The notes below the pieces were generated by a model that worked only from the letters and a program-made list of their open reading frames with translations, was not told the DNA's origin and searched no databases. A stretch of 46,877 nt of DNA from Syntrophobacteraceae bacterium (GTDB taxonomy: Bacteria; Desulfobacterota; Syntrophobacteria; Syntrophobacterales; Syntrophobacteraceae). Both the position numbers and the translations under genes were made by a program. Shown piece by piece: positions 1 through 9,451 of the stretch (position 1 is its first letter; each line of letters opens with the position of its first letter). The stretch lies in the NCBI GenBank assembly GCA_025453975.1, contig JALOPI010000033.1, forward strand, positions 1-46,877, read 5' to 3'.

Positions 1-86
1 GTCAAGGTCGTCTTTCCATGATCGATATGTCCGATCGTCCCCACGTTCACGTGCGGCTTCGTCCGCTCAAACTTCTTCTTGCCCAT
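1..86 (-). CDS. tuf: Elongation factor Tu, N-terminal part (runs off the window)
   Basis: GTPase that delivers aminoacyl-tRNA to the ribosome. Only the first 28 or so codons are in the window. They read [20 protein letters not shown] followed by IDHGKTTLT, which contains the P-loop GHIDHGKT typical of EF-Tu. The start is the ATG at 84-86, preceded on the minus strand by a strong GAGGAGG ribosome binding site at 93-100. Two tRNA genes lie upstream in the same direction, the usual bacterial tRNA-tuf arrangement. The gene could be either copy of a duplicated tuf; the sequence here cannot tell. Confidence 0.95.
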   Translation of the reverse strand, partial: MGKKKFERTKPHVNVGTIGHIDHGKTTL

Positions 87-254
87 CGTCTTTCCTCCTC
101 AAGCGTGGTTCACATCAAAGAGATCAGAACCCAAGGTCGATCTGTTCAATCCCGGTCTGTCGAGTCAAGCGGGAAAATCCGCAGCACAAAGAGCGAGGCA
201 CTGCTTATGGCGAATGAGCCAATCCTCTTCGGATGATGTTGATCGAGTAAGAAG

Positions 255-331
255 TGGAGCCCACGACCGGGATCGAACCGGTGAACCTCTTCCTTACCAA
301 GGAAGTGCTCTACCTACTGAGCTACGTGGGC
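255..331 (-). tRNA. tRNA-Thr (anticodon GGT)
   Basis: On the minus strand the sequence folds as a cloverleaf: acceptor stem GCCCACG pairing with CGTGGGC, D arm with GCTCAGTAGGTAGAGC, anticodon stem CTTCC/GGAAG around loop TTGGTAA, T arm with GGTTCGATCCC, and an encoded CCA end (255-257). The anticodon GGT reads ACC/ACT threonine codons. It lies about 170 bases upstream of tuf. Confidence 0.96.
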
Positions 332-510
332 ATGAGAGATGCGGCCATGTGGCTGGGAGAGGTTTCGTCGCAATGCAGGACGCTCACTTCGGTTCTGGAA
401 GCCACCCAAAGCGTCTAACGCTAGGCACGTTATCATATTCCCTGCATGTAGTCCCAGCGATAATGGCCAGCTCCACGAGTGGCCCTATCTCCTACATCTG
501 GAGTCAGGGT

Positions 511-595
511 TGGTGGAGAGGGGAGGATTCGAACCTCCGAAGGCTTCGCCGGCAGATTTACAGTCTGCTCCCTTTGGCCGCTCGGGAACCTCTCC
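511..595 (-). tRNA. tRNA-Tyr (anticodon GTA)
   Basis: Class II tRNA with a long variable arm on the minus strand. Acceptor stem GGAGAGG pairs with CCTCTCC, the anticodon loop is CTGTAAA with anticodon GTA, the T arm is GGAGG-TTCGAAT-CCTCC, and CCA is encoded (511-513). It is followed by tRNA-Thr and tuf. Many proteobacteria have a tRNA-Gly between Tyr and Thr here; the 179 bases between them (332-510) contain no tRNA that I can fold. Confidence 0.96.
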
Positions 596-906
596 ACTTC
601 TGAGCACATCCTGATGCATTTCTGCCCAGGAAAGCGTCACCTCCTAACACGGCAGGCGAGGGAGCGCAACAAAAAAATGAGCATCTGTTGGCGGCAAATG
701 GAAATGCCCGCACGCTTCCTGCCATTCGCCGGTCTTGAAATGCGGCATGCACGGGCATGAAGCATCGCATGCCCGGCGGGACTGGGCCGACCCGGGGGCC
801 GTGGCACGAGGTGGCGCTTGGAAACGGGGTACCAGCTATCACGTTTCTGCTGGGAAAAGCAATGTGAATCTTGGAAGGGGACCCTTGGGTCCGATTGGCG
901 GGATCG
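596..906. other. Non-coding gap between tRNA-Tyr and the first histidine kinase
   Basis: I see no gene here. An inverted repeat CGGGCATG (752-759) / CATGCCCG (768-775) with an 8-base loop lies about 130 bases beyond the kinase stop codon; it lacks a T-tract, so it is at best a weak 3' end structure. The promoter of the minus-strand tRNA operon should lie near 620-700, but no convincing -35/-10 pair is visible. Confidence 0.5.
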
Positions 907-2301
907 TCAGCGAGGCATGCCCGAATCCTGGCTCTCTGCCTCTGGGCTTTGGACAGCGTTCTTTCTGGGTATCACGAATCGAATGGTGGCTCCATGACCT
1001 TCCCCCTCACTCTCCGCCCAGATGCGGCCTTCATGCAGCTGTACGAAGCTCCGGCATAGGGAAAGCCCAAGTCCCGTGCCCTGGAAATGCCGCATCGAGG
1101 ATGATTCCACCCGCTCGAAGGGGTGGAAGATCCTCTGGAGATCCTCCGGCTTGATTCCCATGCCCGTGTCGGCCACGGAGAACTGGACGCATGGTCCGGA
1201 GTCTTCGGCGGTGAGCGTCACTTCGCCTCCGTCGGGAGTGAATTTGACGGCATTGGAGAGCAGGTTGAAAAGGATCTGCTTCATTTTCTTTTCATCGAGG
1301 AAGACGAAGTCGGGCTCAGCCGTTGCTCTGGCCTTGACCCTGATGCGGTGCCTCAAGGCCTTCTCCTTGACCACGATCAGGCTGTGGTGCAGGAGCGTGC
1401 TGACCGAGGCTTCAGACAGCTCGAGCTCCAGCTTTCCCGCTTCGACCTTGCTCAAGTCCAGGATATCATTGATGACCGCCAGCAGGTGATGGGCGCTGTC
1501 GCTGACGTCGATCAAATACTCTTCCTGAGCGGCGTTCAAATCTCCGTAACTTCTGTCGAGGAGAAGGTCCGTGAATCCCATGATGGTGTTCAGTGGGGTC
1601 CGCAGCTCGTGACTCATGTTGGCGAGGAATTCACTCTTGGCTCGGTTCAAGGCATCGGCTTCGAGCTTCTCTTTCCTCAACCGTTCCTCGATCCGGCCAT
1701 GGCTTTCGGCCTCCGCTTCGAGCGACTGGACGACTCGGCTGAGCTTCACCGTCCGCAGCCTCACAGCCTCGTCGAAGGATGCCCTGCACTCCCGAAGCGC
1801 CATTTCCGAGGCCGCCAGTTTTGCAGCCTTGTCTTCCAGCACCCTTTGAGCCTCGCTCAGCTCCCGCCTGTATCGGGCTGTGGTGTCCAGGAGGACGTTC
1901 ATGGCGCTTCCGAGCTCGTCGAATTCGTTCTGGCTTCCGGGGTGGTATCGGACAAGGGTGTCGCCTCCCTCCACCCGCTTCAGAAGATCGCGGAGATCCC
2001 GAAGAGGCTTGGCGATCCTCGAATCGAGAAGTCGAATCGCGCAGAGGAGGATGACCAGGGCCAAACAGGTGGGAAGGACGTGGGGCTGAAGGCCTCCCGC
2101 GGGGAGCCGGTAAGTCTTGTGGATGTCTTCGCGGGAGGAATCCTCCGGATGGGCCCCATCAGCCCGATGGGCGAGCCGGGAGGCACCGGGGCCGTGGCGC
2201 TCCATCACCACCATGACCCAGACGGAGTGACCGGCAAGGGTGAAGAGGAGCAGGGCCGCCAGGAGGCGGAGCTTTTGATGAAGAGTATTGAGCATGGGCA
2301 T
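907..2301 (-). CDS. Membrane sensor histidine kinase (HAMP-HisKA-HATPase)
   Basis: A 464-residue sensor kinase. A membrane helix at about residues 8-33, a short periplasmic segment, a second helix at about 74-95, a HAMP linker (about 95-150) and a coiled coil (150-225) lead to a HisKA domain with the phospho-accepting His231 in MSHELRTPLN. The ATPase domain has an intact N box (NLLSNAVKFTPDGG), G1 (DTGMGI) and G2 (GTGLGL). The periplasmic part is only about 40 residues, too small for a known ligand domain, so the input may be through the membrane or a partner. There is no receiver domain. It is the last gene of the minus-strand signalling block, 53 bases after the REC-PAS hybrid kinase. The start is uncertain; a second Met lies two codons in and neither has a good RBS. 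Confidence 0.9.
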   Translation of the reverse strand: MPMLNTLHQKLRLLAALLLFTLAGHSVWVMVVMERHGPGASRLAHRADGAHPEDSSREDIHKTYRLPAGGLQPHVLPTCLALVILLCAIRLLDSRIAKPLRDLRDLLKRVEGGDTLVRYHPGSQNEFDELGSAMNVLLDTTARYRRELSEAQRVLEDKAAKLAASEMALRECRASFDEAVRLRTVKLSRVVQSLEAEAESHGRIEERLRKEKLEADALNRAKSEFLANMSHELRTPLNTIMGFTDLLLDRSYGDLNAAQEEYLIDVSDSAHHLLAVINDILDLSKVEAGKLELELSEASVSTLLHHSLIVVKEKALRHRIRVKARATAEPDFVFLDEKKMKQILFNLLSNAVKFTPDGGEVTLTAEDSGPCVQFSVADTGMGIKPEDLQRIFHPFERVESSSMRHFQGTGLGLSLCRSFVQLHEGRIWAESEGEGHGATIRFVIPRKNAVQSPEAESQDSGMPR

Positions 2302-2354
2302 CGGCGGTTGTCGGCATACCCGCGGCTGATGGAGCTGCCAGCGGGCTGCGAAGG

Positions 2355-4289
2355 CTAGTGCGATCCGTTCTCGCGCAGGACTTCATCCAGCACGGCACCG
2401 AGCTCGTTGAGCTTGTAGGGTTTGTCCAGGGCTGCCACAAAGCCGTACTCCCGGTAGCGTGACATGATCGGATCGGTGGAATAGCCGCTGGATACGATGG
2501 CCTTGACCTCCGGGTCCAGCTGAAGGAGCCTTTCGATGGTCTCGCGACCTCCCATGCCGTCGATGATGGTCAGATCCATGAGGATGGTGTCAAACGGCTT
2601 GCCCTCGCTTTTGGCCTGCTGGTAGAGCTTGATGGCCTCGAGGCCGTCCCGGGCGTAGGCGACAGAGTAGCCCAGGTACTTCAGCAATGCGCCCACGACT
2701 TCGCGTATGATCTCCTCATCGTCCATGACCAGAATTCTGCCCCGGGCTCGCGAGGTCTTGGAAGCCTTGACGGACTCCCGCTGGGGCTTGGACTCCGCGG
2801 CGGGGAGGTAGATGTGGAACGTGGTCCCCAGTCCCTCCTCCGATTCCACCACGATCTCACCCCCATGCTTCTTGACGATGGAATAGGCCGTCACCAGCTC
2901 CAGCCCGTTCTGGGTCTCATCGCTGGTGAAATAGGGATCGAAGATCCTGGACAGGCTGTCCTCTGGCAGCCCCCCCCCCTCATCCTGAATCGTGATGGTC
3001 ACGTACCGCCCGGGCTTGAACGGAAAGACGCGGTTGCTTTCGATGAGAATGTTGGATGTCCGGACGCTGACCGTGCCCGAGCGCCTGTTGGCCTTATCCG
3101 CATTGGCCATCATATTCTGAAGCACGATGCGGATCTGCTGGGCATCGGCGTCGACCGGCCACATGTCCTCGGACAGGCTCACCTCGCAACGGGTGCCCCT
3201 GTCCTTGAAAACCAGTCCGCTGATGTCCTTGATGATCGACTGGAGCTGGATGGTCCTCTTGATGGGAGCCCCGCACTTGGAGAAGGGCAGGAGCTGCTGC
3301 GTGAGGCTCTTGGCCCGCAATGCAGCCTGCTCGGCGGCATCCAGCTTGGCGTAGGCCTTTTCCTCGGGGGAGAGGTAGATCTTGGCCAGCGAGATGTTAC
3401 CCATGATGGCCGTGAGGATGTTGTTGAAGTCGTGGGCGATGCCACCGGCCAGCTTCCCCACGGCCTCGAGCTTCTGTGCCTGCTGAAGCTGAATCTCGAT
3501 CTTTCGCTGCTCGGTGATGTCGTTCAAGATGATGATGAAGGTGATGGTGTCGCCCGTGACCGGCAAAGCCTTGAGATGCACCTGTCTGCCGTTGATGCTG
3601 AATGTCGAGCTGTCGTGTCCGTTGCTGGAAAATGGCTCCTGGGATTTCAGTATCTCCCTGATCGTCTCTCGATCCGCGCCTTCGAAGATCTCTTCCAGCG
3701 AGGATGCAAGGAGCTTCTCCTCCGAGGTCCCCACCAGTGAGACCGCCACGGGGTTGGCGTAAACGATGCGGCCCTTGGATGTCACCTCCACGATACCTTC
3801 GGCCATGCTTCCGAGCACCAGCTCGAAATGACGCTTCACCGCAAGGAGCTCCTTGGTGATCTCCCTTGGGTGCACCACTTCCAGGCCGTAGGTGACGTCA
3901 ACGGGACGGGAAGCCGTGGAGCGGTCGACCAGCTCCAGAGCCTTGATGACATTGGCCGCCAAATGATTCATGGGGCCCTTGGCAATGCAGGCATCGGCTC
4001 CGATCTCCCTGAAATCGAGGTTTTGATCCGCGGCGATGGCCGAGAGGATGATGATGTAGACGTCATCGAGCTCGGGCGTCTTCCGGATGATTCGGCACAG
4101 TTTGTCGCCGCTGATATTGGGCATGATGAGATCGATGAAGATGACATCGGGAGTGTAGCTCTTGAGGACATCCAGAGCCGAGAGCCCGTCCACAGCCGTG
4201 ACGACCTGGTGTCCCGCCTCGGCCAGCAGGTTGGCCATGAAGCTAACGATCATGGGATGATTATCGACGACCAGGATTTTCTTCTGCAT
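2355..4289 (-). CDS. Soluble hybrid histidine kinase REC-PAS-HisKA-HATPase-REC with degenerate G2 box
   Basis: A 644-residue protein without membrane segments. Domains: receiver (1-120, phospho-acceptor Asp53 in FIDLIMP, but KG rather than KP at Lys104), PAS (about 150-265), HisKA with His286 in AHDFNN, ATPase domain (about 375-498) and C-terminal receiver (517-640, Asp572 in LMDLTI). The N box is present (NMMANADKA) and G1 reads DEGGGL. The usual G2 motif GTGLGL is replaced by TQNGLELV at about 459-466, so ATP-lid function may be weakened. It may therefore act more as a phosphotransfer or phosphatase node than as a strong kinase; that is inference. The RBS AGGGCAGG precedes the ATG. It sits between the HPt gene and the HAMP kinase, all in one direction. 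Confidence 0.9.
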   Translation of the reverse strand: MQKKILVVDNHPMIVSFMANLLAEAGHQVVTAVDGLSALDVLKSYTPDVIFIDLIMPNISGDKLCRIIRKTPELDDVYIIILSAIAADQNLDFREIGADACIAKGPMNHLAANVIKALELVDRSTASRPVDVTYGLEVVHPREITKELLAVKRHFELVLGSMAEGIVEVTSKGRIVYANPVAVSLVGTSEEKLLASSLEEIFEGADRETIREILKSQEPFSSNGHDSSTFSINGRQVHLKALPVTGDTITFIIILNDITEQRKIEIQLQQAQKLEAVGKLAGGIAHDFNNILTAIMGNISLAKIYLSPEEKAYAKLDAAEQAALRAKSLTQQLLPFSKCGAPIKRTIQLQSIIKDISGLVFKDRGTRCEVSLSEDMWPVDADAQQIRIVLQNMMANADKANRRSGTVSVRTSNILIESNRVFPFKPGRYVTITIQDEGGGLPEDSLSRIFDPYFTSDETQNGLELVTAYSIVKKHGGEIVVESEEGLGTTFHIYLPAAESKPQRESVKASKTSRARGRILVMDDEEIIREVVGALLKYLGYSVAYARDGLEAIKLYQQAKSEGKPFDTILMDLTIIDGMGGRETIERLLQLDPEVKAIVSSGYSTDPIMSRYREYGFVAALDKPYKLNELGAVLDEVLRENGSH

Positions 4290-4477
4290 GGACCTGCCCT
4301 CTTGCTCTCGAATGGTGTTCAGGAAGTCTCACCCAGCTGCCGACCATGAGACAGCCCGAGGGAGCCGCTGGTCATTCCCAGCGGAGTGTCACGAAAGGTG
4401 AAGCTCTTGAGAGCCCGGCGGCTACGAAGGCCAGGGTCTCGCGCCATCGGTCGAAACGACGGTGTTGGGACGACCTT

Positions 4478-4813
4478 CTAGACAGCGATCTCCCTGATGT
4501 GCTGGAGCGCCTCGGCAATGGCGCCCAGCTCTGTCTCGATGCGGTCGACGGCCTCCGGCATGGAGTCCAGGGTGTTCTCCCTCGCCTGTCTTTCTACCGT
4601 CAAGGCCGCTTCGTGCATCTGCTCGAACCCGAAAGTCAGGGCCGCCCCTTTGATGGAATGAGCCGTTGCGCTGATCTGCTCGGGCAGGCTGGCCCGGATG
4701 GCCGCCCTGAGCTGCAGCAGGTCCGAATGTGTTGCTTCGATGAAGCCATGAGCGATCTCAACGAACTCATCGACCGATAGTCCGACGTTTTCCGCCATTT
4801 CGCTGAAGTTCAT
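4478..4813 (-). CDS. HPt (histidine phosphotransfer) protein
   Basis: A 111-residue all-helical phosphotransfer protein. The signature HSIKGAALTFGFEQM holds the phospho-accepting His and the conserved Lys-Gly-Ala that follow it. Such stand-alone HPt domains pass phosphate between the receiver of a hybrid kinase and another receiver. The start is the ATG at 4811-4813, which overlaps the stop of the large CHASE4-like kinase as ATGA, so the two are translationally coupled and this HPt is its likely partner. A longer reading frame exists upstream but lies inside the kinase gene. Confidence 0.92.
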   Translation of the reverse strand: MNFSEMAENVGLSVDEFVEIAHGFIEATHSDLLQLRAAIRASLPEQISATAHSIKGAALTFGFEQMHEAALTVERQARENTLDSMPEAVDRIETELGAIAEALQHIREIAV

Positions 4814-7800
4814 GTCAGAATCTCCACTCCATGGGTGACCCATTTCCTGATCATTTCGTATACGTTTTCCCTGCGAACCGGTTTGGCGATGTAATCGTTC
4901 ATTCCGGATTCCATGCATTTCTCGCGATCGCCCCTCATGGCATTGGCCGTCATGGCCACGATGGGGATGTCCTCGAACCCCCGCTTTCGGATGGTGCGGG
5001 TCGCTCGAAGTCCATCCATCACCGGCATCTGGACGTCCATGAGGATCATATCGTAGCCGTCGGGCGAGGAGCAGAACTTCTCGACGGCTTCCCGACCGTT
5101 GCCCGCCGCCTCCACCTGATACCCTGCCTTGGTCAGAATGAGCTGAGCCAGTTTCTGATTGGCGGGGTTATCTTCGACAAGCAATATGCGTACCGATTTC
5201 TTAATTTCTTCCCCCGAGGATCGAGGACCTCCGTTTCCATTGGATTCTTCCTCCATGACCCCCTGCTGACTCCCGAGGATGCGGGAGAGCATCTCCACCA
5301 GCTTTTCGGGTCTGGCCGGCTTGGGCAGGAAGCCGTTGAACCCCGCCTGGTGAAAATGGCTGCTGTTCTGACTGGTGGACGATGAAAAAGCCAGGAGGGG
5401 AATCTGGCCAATGGATCCCGGCTGAAGGCGAATGGCCCGAGCGACTTCGAATCCGCTCATATCGGGCATTTGAATGTCGAGGATGCAAAGATCGAAGGGC
5501 TTTCCCTCCCCATGAGCCGACGCCAGCAGGCCGGCCGCTGCCTGTCCTTCCAAAAGGGTTTGGACCTCCACGCCGTGGCGTGCCAGCAGGTGCTCCATGA
5601 TGTCGAGGTTCAGCCGGTTGTCATCGACCACAAGGAATCTTCTCCCTTCCAGGGAGATGGGCCTGGCAGCGGTTCTCGGCGTTTCGACTCCTTTTCCCAG
5701 CCATGCGGTGAAGTGGAAGGTGGCGCCCCTGCCCGGATGACTCTCGACCCAGACATTGCCATCCATGAGGTGGGCGAGCTGGCGGCAGATGGCAAGACCC
5801 AGGCCGGTTCCGCCGTACTTCCTCGTGATGAAGCTTCCCGACTGCTGGAAGGCTTCGAAGATGCTCCCCTGCTTCTCCTGGGCGATCCCGATCCCCGTGT
5901 CGCGAACGGTGGTATGAATGAGAACCCGCTGCCCGTCGTCGTCTTCCTGGCTCAGGCTCAGCTCGATCTCGCCCTGATCGGTGAACTTCGCGGCATTCCC
6001 CATCAGATTGACCAGGACCTGTCGAAAGCGGGACGGGTCTCCCATCACCCCCGACGGCAGCCCATCGGATACGCGGCAGAGCATCTCGATGGGCTTGCCG
6101 TTGATCCTGGGCCGTATGAGGTCACAGACATCGTAGGCGATCATTTCCAGGTCGAAGTCCACGGACTCCAGCTCCATCTGGCCCGCCTCGATCTTGGAGA
6201 AGTCGAGGATCTCGTCGATGAGGGTGAGGAGGGTCTCGCCACTCTTTTTGATGATCTGGGCATAATCGATCTGCTCATCATCCAGGGAGGACATGAGGAG
6301 CATATCGGTGAATCCGATGATGCCGTTCATGGGAGTTCGGATTTCATGGCTCATGCGGGCCAGGAACTCGCTCTTGGCCACATTGGCGATTTGGGCTTCC
6401 ATGGCGAGGCGCTGGGCGTGCCGGATGGTGAGCTCGAGCTGCTCGTTCATGCCCTGGAGCTCCTCGTTGGCGAGACCTATCTTCTCCTCGGCCGCCTTCC
6501 GGTCGGTGATGTCCACCTGCATGCCGTAAACCTCGGATACCTCGCCGTCCTTCAATATGGGAAAAAGGGAAGCGTAGACCCACTGCGCGGGACGATCTCC
6601 CGCTTTGACGCGCCATTCGCGGGGCGAGGCAGCCTGGCCGGTGGCCCAAACCTCCGCAAGCTCCGTTATGAAGGTCTGGGCGCTTTCGTGGTCGAGGAGG
6701 AGATCCGGAAGGCGGCAGCCCAGTGCCTCGGAGGGGGACAGGCCATACAGCCTGGCGGATGCGCCGTTCCAGCTCTTGAGAGCTCCGTTCTTGCTCATTT
6801 CCTGGATCGCCAGCAACGGGGTGTTGTCGAGTAGGGACTGGAAGCGCGTCACGGATTCCCGTCGAGTCTGCAGACAGCGGTCCATGATTTCGTAAAGTCG
6901 GGAAACGGCATCACCCAGCTCGCCGCAGCCCCTCCCGGGACTCCAGCGGGAGGCCGTCGCCTCCGCATCTTCTCCGACGCTCTCCTGGATCGTCCGGACC
7001 AGGCGCCCGATGGGAGCAGAGATCGTCCGGTCGAGGAAGAGCAGGCCGCCGAGGGTGAATAGCAGGCCAACGGCAATGAAGGCCGCCCCGTGCCCTGGCC
7101 ACCCTCCGTGCACGCCCGACCGCAGGGGGGGATTGGTGATCTGAAGGCTGGCCGTCCCTCTGCCCAGGGGGTCGAGGAGGAGCACGGAAGCTCCCTCGGG
7201 TGTTTCCTGGATGCTGAAGTCAGCCTCGGTCGGCATGGCGGGTGGTTCAGCGCCTACCCGGCTTTCTGTCTCGGCGGTCGAGGTGCTGACGGGGAGGATG
7301 CGGAGCTCCATTTCCGCCGCATCGAGGATTTGGGCCAGGTCTTCGCTTTTGAGCACCCTGACCATGATGACGGTCTCCCCGGGTGCCCGGCGCTCCGAAG
7401 CCGGATGGCCGCGGACGGCGGCCAGCATGAGCAGGCGGTCACCCAGGGCCAGGAATCCCGTGAATTTTGCCGCGCCCTCCGTCGGCCCGACGGCGGCCAG
7501 CCGCAGGGAGAAACGCTCCACATCGTCTCGAAGATTCGGAGACGGCTCGAACCGTCCGTCCGGCCGCGTCTGGAAAGGCTCGATGAAATCCATCCCATTG
7601 GCGTCCCGCACCCGGAGCATGAGGTCAAACGGGTATGGCCCGGGTGACTCACGGATGAGGCCTTGACGAATATCCGAGACCTCCGTGGGGGGAGGCTGGC
7701 CCCACCACGCTCGGGAGCGGACCCAACGGTCGGACTGCTCCGAGAAGATCCGGAGCTCGCGGGCGAGGCGATGGGCTGCGATCTCCAGCCGGTGGCGACT

Positions 7801-7923
7801 GGAGCGGGATTGCTCCCGGTGCAGCGCGGTTCTCATTTCATGACGCGAGGCCATAAAGAGAGCCGCACAGAGGCCCGTCATGGTGACGGCCAGAAGCAGT
7901 GCCGATTTATGGCGGATAGTCAC
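4810..7923 (-). CDS. Membrane hybrid histidine kinase CHASE4-like-HAMP-PAS-HisKA-HATPase-REC-REC
   Basis: A 1037-residue sensor. Membrane helix at about 7-25; a periplasmic domain of about 255 residues whose start ([14 protein letters not shown]) resembles CHASE4; second helix at about 283-303; HAMP; a PAS domain with [11 protein letters not shown]; HisKA with [10 protein letters not shown]; ATPase domain with [19 protein letters not shown] and GTGLGL; then two receivers (about 760-875 with [10 protein letters not shown], and about 910-1030 with [11 protein letters not shown]). All catalytic motifs look intact. The start is GTG at 7921-7923 and overlaps the upstream kinase stop as GTGA; the stop overlaps the HPt start as ATGA. 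This makes REC-kinase, tandem-REC kinase and HPt a tightly coupled trio. Confidence 0.92.
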   Translation of the reverse strand: MTIRHKSALLLAVTMTGLCAALFMASRHEMRTALHREQSRSSRHRLEIAAHRLARELRIFSEQSDRWVRSRAWWGQPPPTEVSDIRQGLIRESPGPYPFDLMLRVRDANGMDFIEPFQTRPDGRFEPSPNLRDDVERFSLRLAAVGPTEGAAKFTGFLALGDRLLMLAAVRGHPASERRAPGETVIMVRVLKSEDLAQILDAAEMELRILPVSTSTAETESRVGAEPPAMPTEADFSIQETPEGASVLLLDPLGRGTASLQITNPPLRSGVHGGWPGHGAAFIAVGLLFTLGGLLFLDRTISAPIGRLVRTIQESVGEDAEATASRWSPGRGCGELGDAVSRLYEIMDRCLQTRRESVTRFQSLLDNTPLLAIQEMSKNGALKSWNGASARLYGLSPSEALGCRLPDLLLDHESAQTFITELAEVWATGQAASPREWRVKAGDRPAQWVYASLFPILKDGEVSEVYGMQVDITDRKAAEEKIGLANEELQGMNEQLELTIRHAQRLAMEAQIANVAKSEFLARMSHEIRTPMNGIIGFTDMLLMSSLDDEQIDYAQIIKKSGETLLTLIDEILDFSKIEAGQMELESVDFDLEMIAYDVCDLIRPRINGKPIEMLCRVSDGLPSGVMGDPSRFRQVLVNLMGNAAKFTDQGEIELSLSQEDDDGQRVLIHTTVRDTGIGIAQEKQGSIFEAFQQSGSFITRKYGGTGLGLAICRQLAHLMDGNVWVESHPGRGATFHFTAWLGKGVETPRTAARPISLEGRRFLVVDDNRLNLDIMEHLLARHGVEVQTLLEGQAAAGLLASAHGEGKPFDLCILDIQMPDMSGFEVARAIRLQPGSIGQIPLLAFSSSTSQNSSHFHQAGFNGFLPKPARPEKLVEMLSRILGSQQGVMEEESNGNGGPRSSGEEIKKSVRILLVEDNPANQKLAQLILTKAGYQVEAAGNGREAVEKFCSSPDGYDMILMDVQMPVMDGLRATRTIRKRGFEDIPIVAMTANAMRGDREKCMESGMNDYIAKPVRRENVYEMIRKWVTHGVEILT

Positions 7924-9185
7924 TGGCTTTGCCCTTCCCGTTGAGGCAATGACGAGTCGAAGGCGCCCCCCGGTGAGACCTCCTCGGGGTCTGGGGGACT
8001 CCAGGGCAGCGAGACGATGAGCTCGGCGCCGCTAGCGCCCGGCTCCGCCAGGGTCAGGGATCCCCGGTGATCCTCGATGATCTGGCGCGAGATGAAAAGG
8101 CCGAGGCCGGTGCCTTCCTCGGGTGGCTTGGTGGTGAAGAAGGGATCGAAGATGGATGACTTGGCTTCGGCGGGGACACCCGGTCCGCTGTCCGTCAGCC
8201 GGATCTCCACCGAGCCGCTCATTCTGTGAGACTGGATGCGGATTTTTCCTGGACCGCCATGCATGGCGTCCACCGCGTTGCTGATGAGGTTCACGAAGAC
8301 CTGAGTGATCTTCCGGGGGCTGCAGGAGATCTGGATGACGGGGTCCACCTCCAGCTCTACCTGGATGCTCCGCTTAAGCCTCTGGCGGAGTAGCCTCAGA
8401 GACTCTCTGATGGGCTCGATGATCGGGCGCCTTTCCATAAGCGAGTCGTCCCGTCGAGTGTAGGCCCTGAGACCCTCCATGATCTCCCGGATCCTCGCGC
8501 TCCCCTGCTGAGCCCCCATCAGATAGCCCTCGGTCCTGGACAGGCGGGCAGCCAGGAGAGGATTGGGGCCGCAGTGACGACAATGCTCTTCCAGCGCGGG
8601 CCTGGCGGATTCCCAGAAGCTTGCCAGCAGCTCGATGTTTCCACCGATGAAGGTGAGAGGACTGCTGATCTCATGCAGCACGGCGGCCGCAAGGGTTCCG
8701 ATGGTGGCCAGACGGTCGGCGTGAATCAACTGGCTGGTGCGCTCCTCGACCATCTGCTCGAGATGCTTTGCATACTGGCTCAGCTGACGCTCCTGCTGTC
8801 TGAGGGCGATCTGGGCTCTGACCCTGGCTCTGAGCTCGGCGCCGTCGAAGGGCTTGTTGATGTAGTCCACCGCTCCCAATGAAAGCCCGGCGACCCTGGT
8901 TCTCGAGTCCTGGAGGGCCGACAGGAAGATAACGGGTATTTCTCGAGTGGCCTCCATTTCCTTCAAACGCCTACAGGTCTCCAGGCCATCCATCTCGGGC
9001 ATCAGTACGTCGAGGAGGATGAGATCCGGTCCCAGAGCCGATTTCTCCAGCGCTTCCAGGCCCGACAACGCCTCGACGAGAGCATAGCCTTCAGGTTTCA
9101 GGTACGCCTTCAGCAATCGCAGATTGGAACGCTCGTCATCGACCACCAGGATTTGTGGTGCCGTCTCTTCTTTCCGCATGACCAT
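7920..9185 (-). CDS. Soluble REC-HisKA-HATPase histidine kinase
   Basis: About 421 residues and no membrane segment. The N-terminal receiver has Asp59 in LILLDVLMPEMDG and the KPF switch lysine. A coiled coil follows (LEQMVEERTSQL), then HisKA with His171 in VLHEISSPLTF and an ATPase domain with LISNAVDAM, DSGPGV and GTGLGL. This layout fits a kinase that is itself controlled by phosphorylation of its receiver, so it can link an upstream kinase to the downstream trio. The stop overlaps the next gene's GTG start. I chose the ATG at 9183-9185; a TTG four codons upstream is also open and neither has a strong RBS. Confidence 0.9.
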   Translation of the reverse strand: MVMRKEETAPQILVVDDERSNLRLLKAYLKPEGYALVEALSGLEALEKSALGPDLILLDVLMPEMDGLETCRRLKEMEATREIPVIFLSALQDSRTRVAGLSLGAVDYINKPFDGAELRARVRAQIALRQQERQLSQYAKHLEQMVEERTSQLIHADRLATIGTLAAAVLHEISSPLTFIGGNIELLASFWESARPALEEHCRHCGPNPLLAARLSRTEGYLMGAQQGSARIREIMEGLRAYTRRDDSLMERRPIIEPIRESLRLLRQRLKRSIQVELEVDPVIQISCSPRKITQVFVNLISNAVDAMHGGPGKIRIQSHRMSGSVEIRLTDSGPGVPAEAKSSIFDPFFTTKPPEEGTGLGLFISRQIIEDHRGSLTLAEPGASGAELIVSLPWSPPDPEEVSPGGAFDSSLPQREGQSQ

Positions 9186-9451
9186 GAATTCGCTCAAATC
9201 AGGGGAGGCCTTGCCCGGATGGCGAGCGGAGCCGGGGCCCCCAGGGTGATCACGATGGTTTTGGACCCAAGGTTGACGCTGAATGCGGGAGTGCGTCCCC
9301 GGGGACCGTGACCGCTCGATCCCCCCAAGACACCTGATCTATCGGAAGATACTCCGGCGGGTATGAGGTGGTTTTGGCACAAACCTGGATTTTGATGTGC
9401 GCTGGAGAGCCCTGAATGCCCCAGGGGGTGAAGGTCGACGCGGCCGGGTCG

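Noticed and set aside
332..510. Possible tRNA-Gly between tRNA-Thr and tRNA-Tyr
   Set aside because: Expected from gene order in other proteobacteria, but no acceptor stem, T-arm or CCA end can be found.
9194..9382. 62-codon frame on the minus strand between the dCache kinase and the REC kinase genes
   Set aside because: Its end overlaps the kinase's alternative TTG start, but it has no RBS, no family and no protein-like composition.
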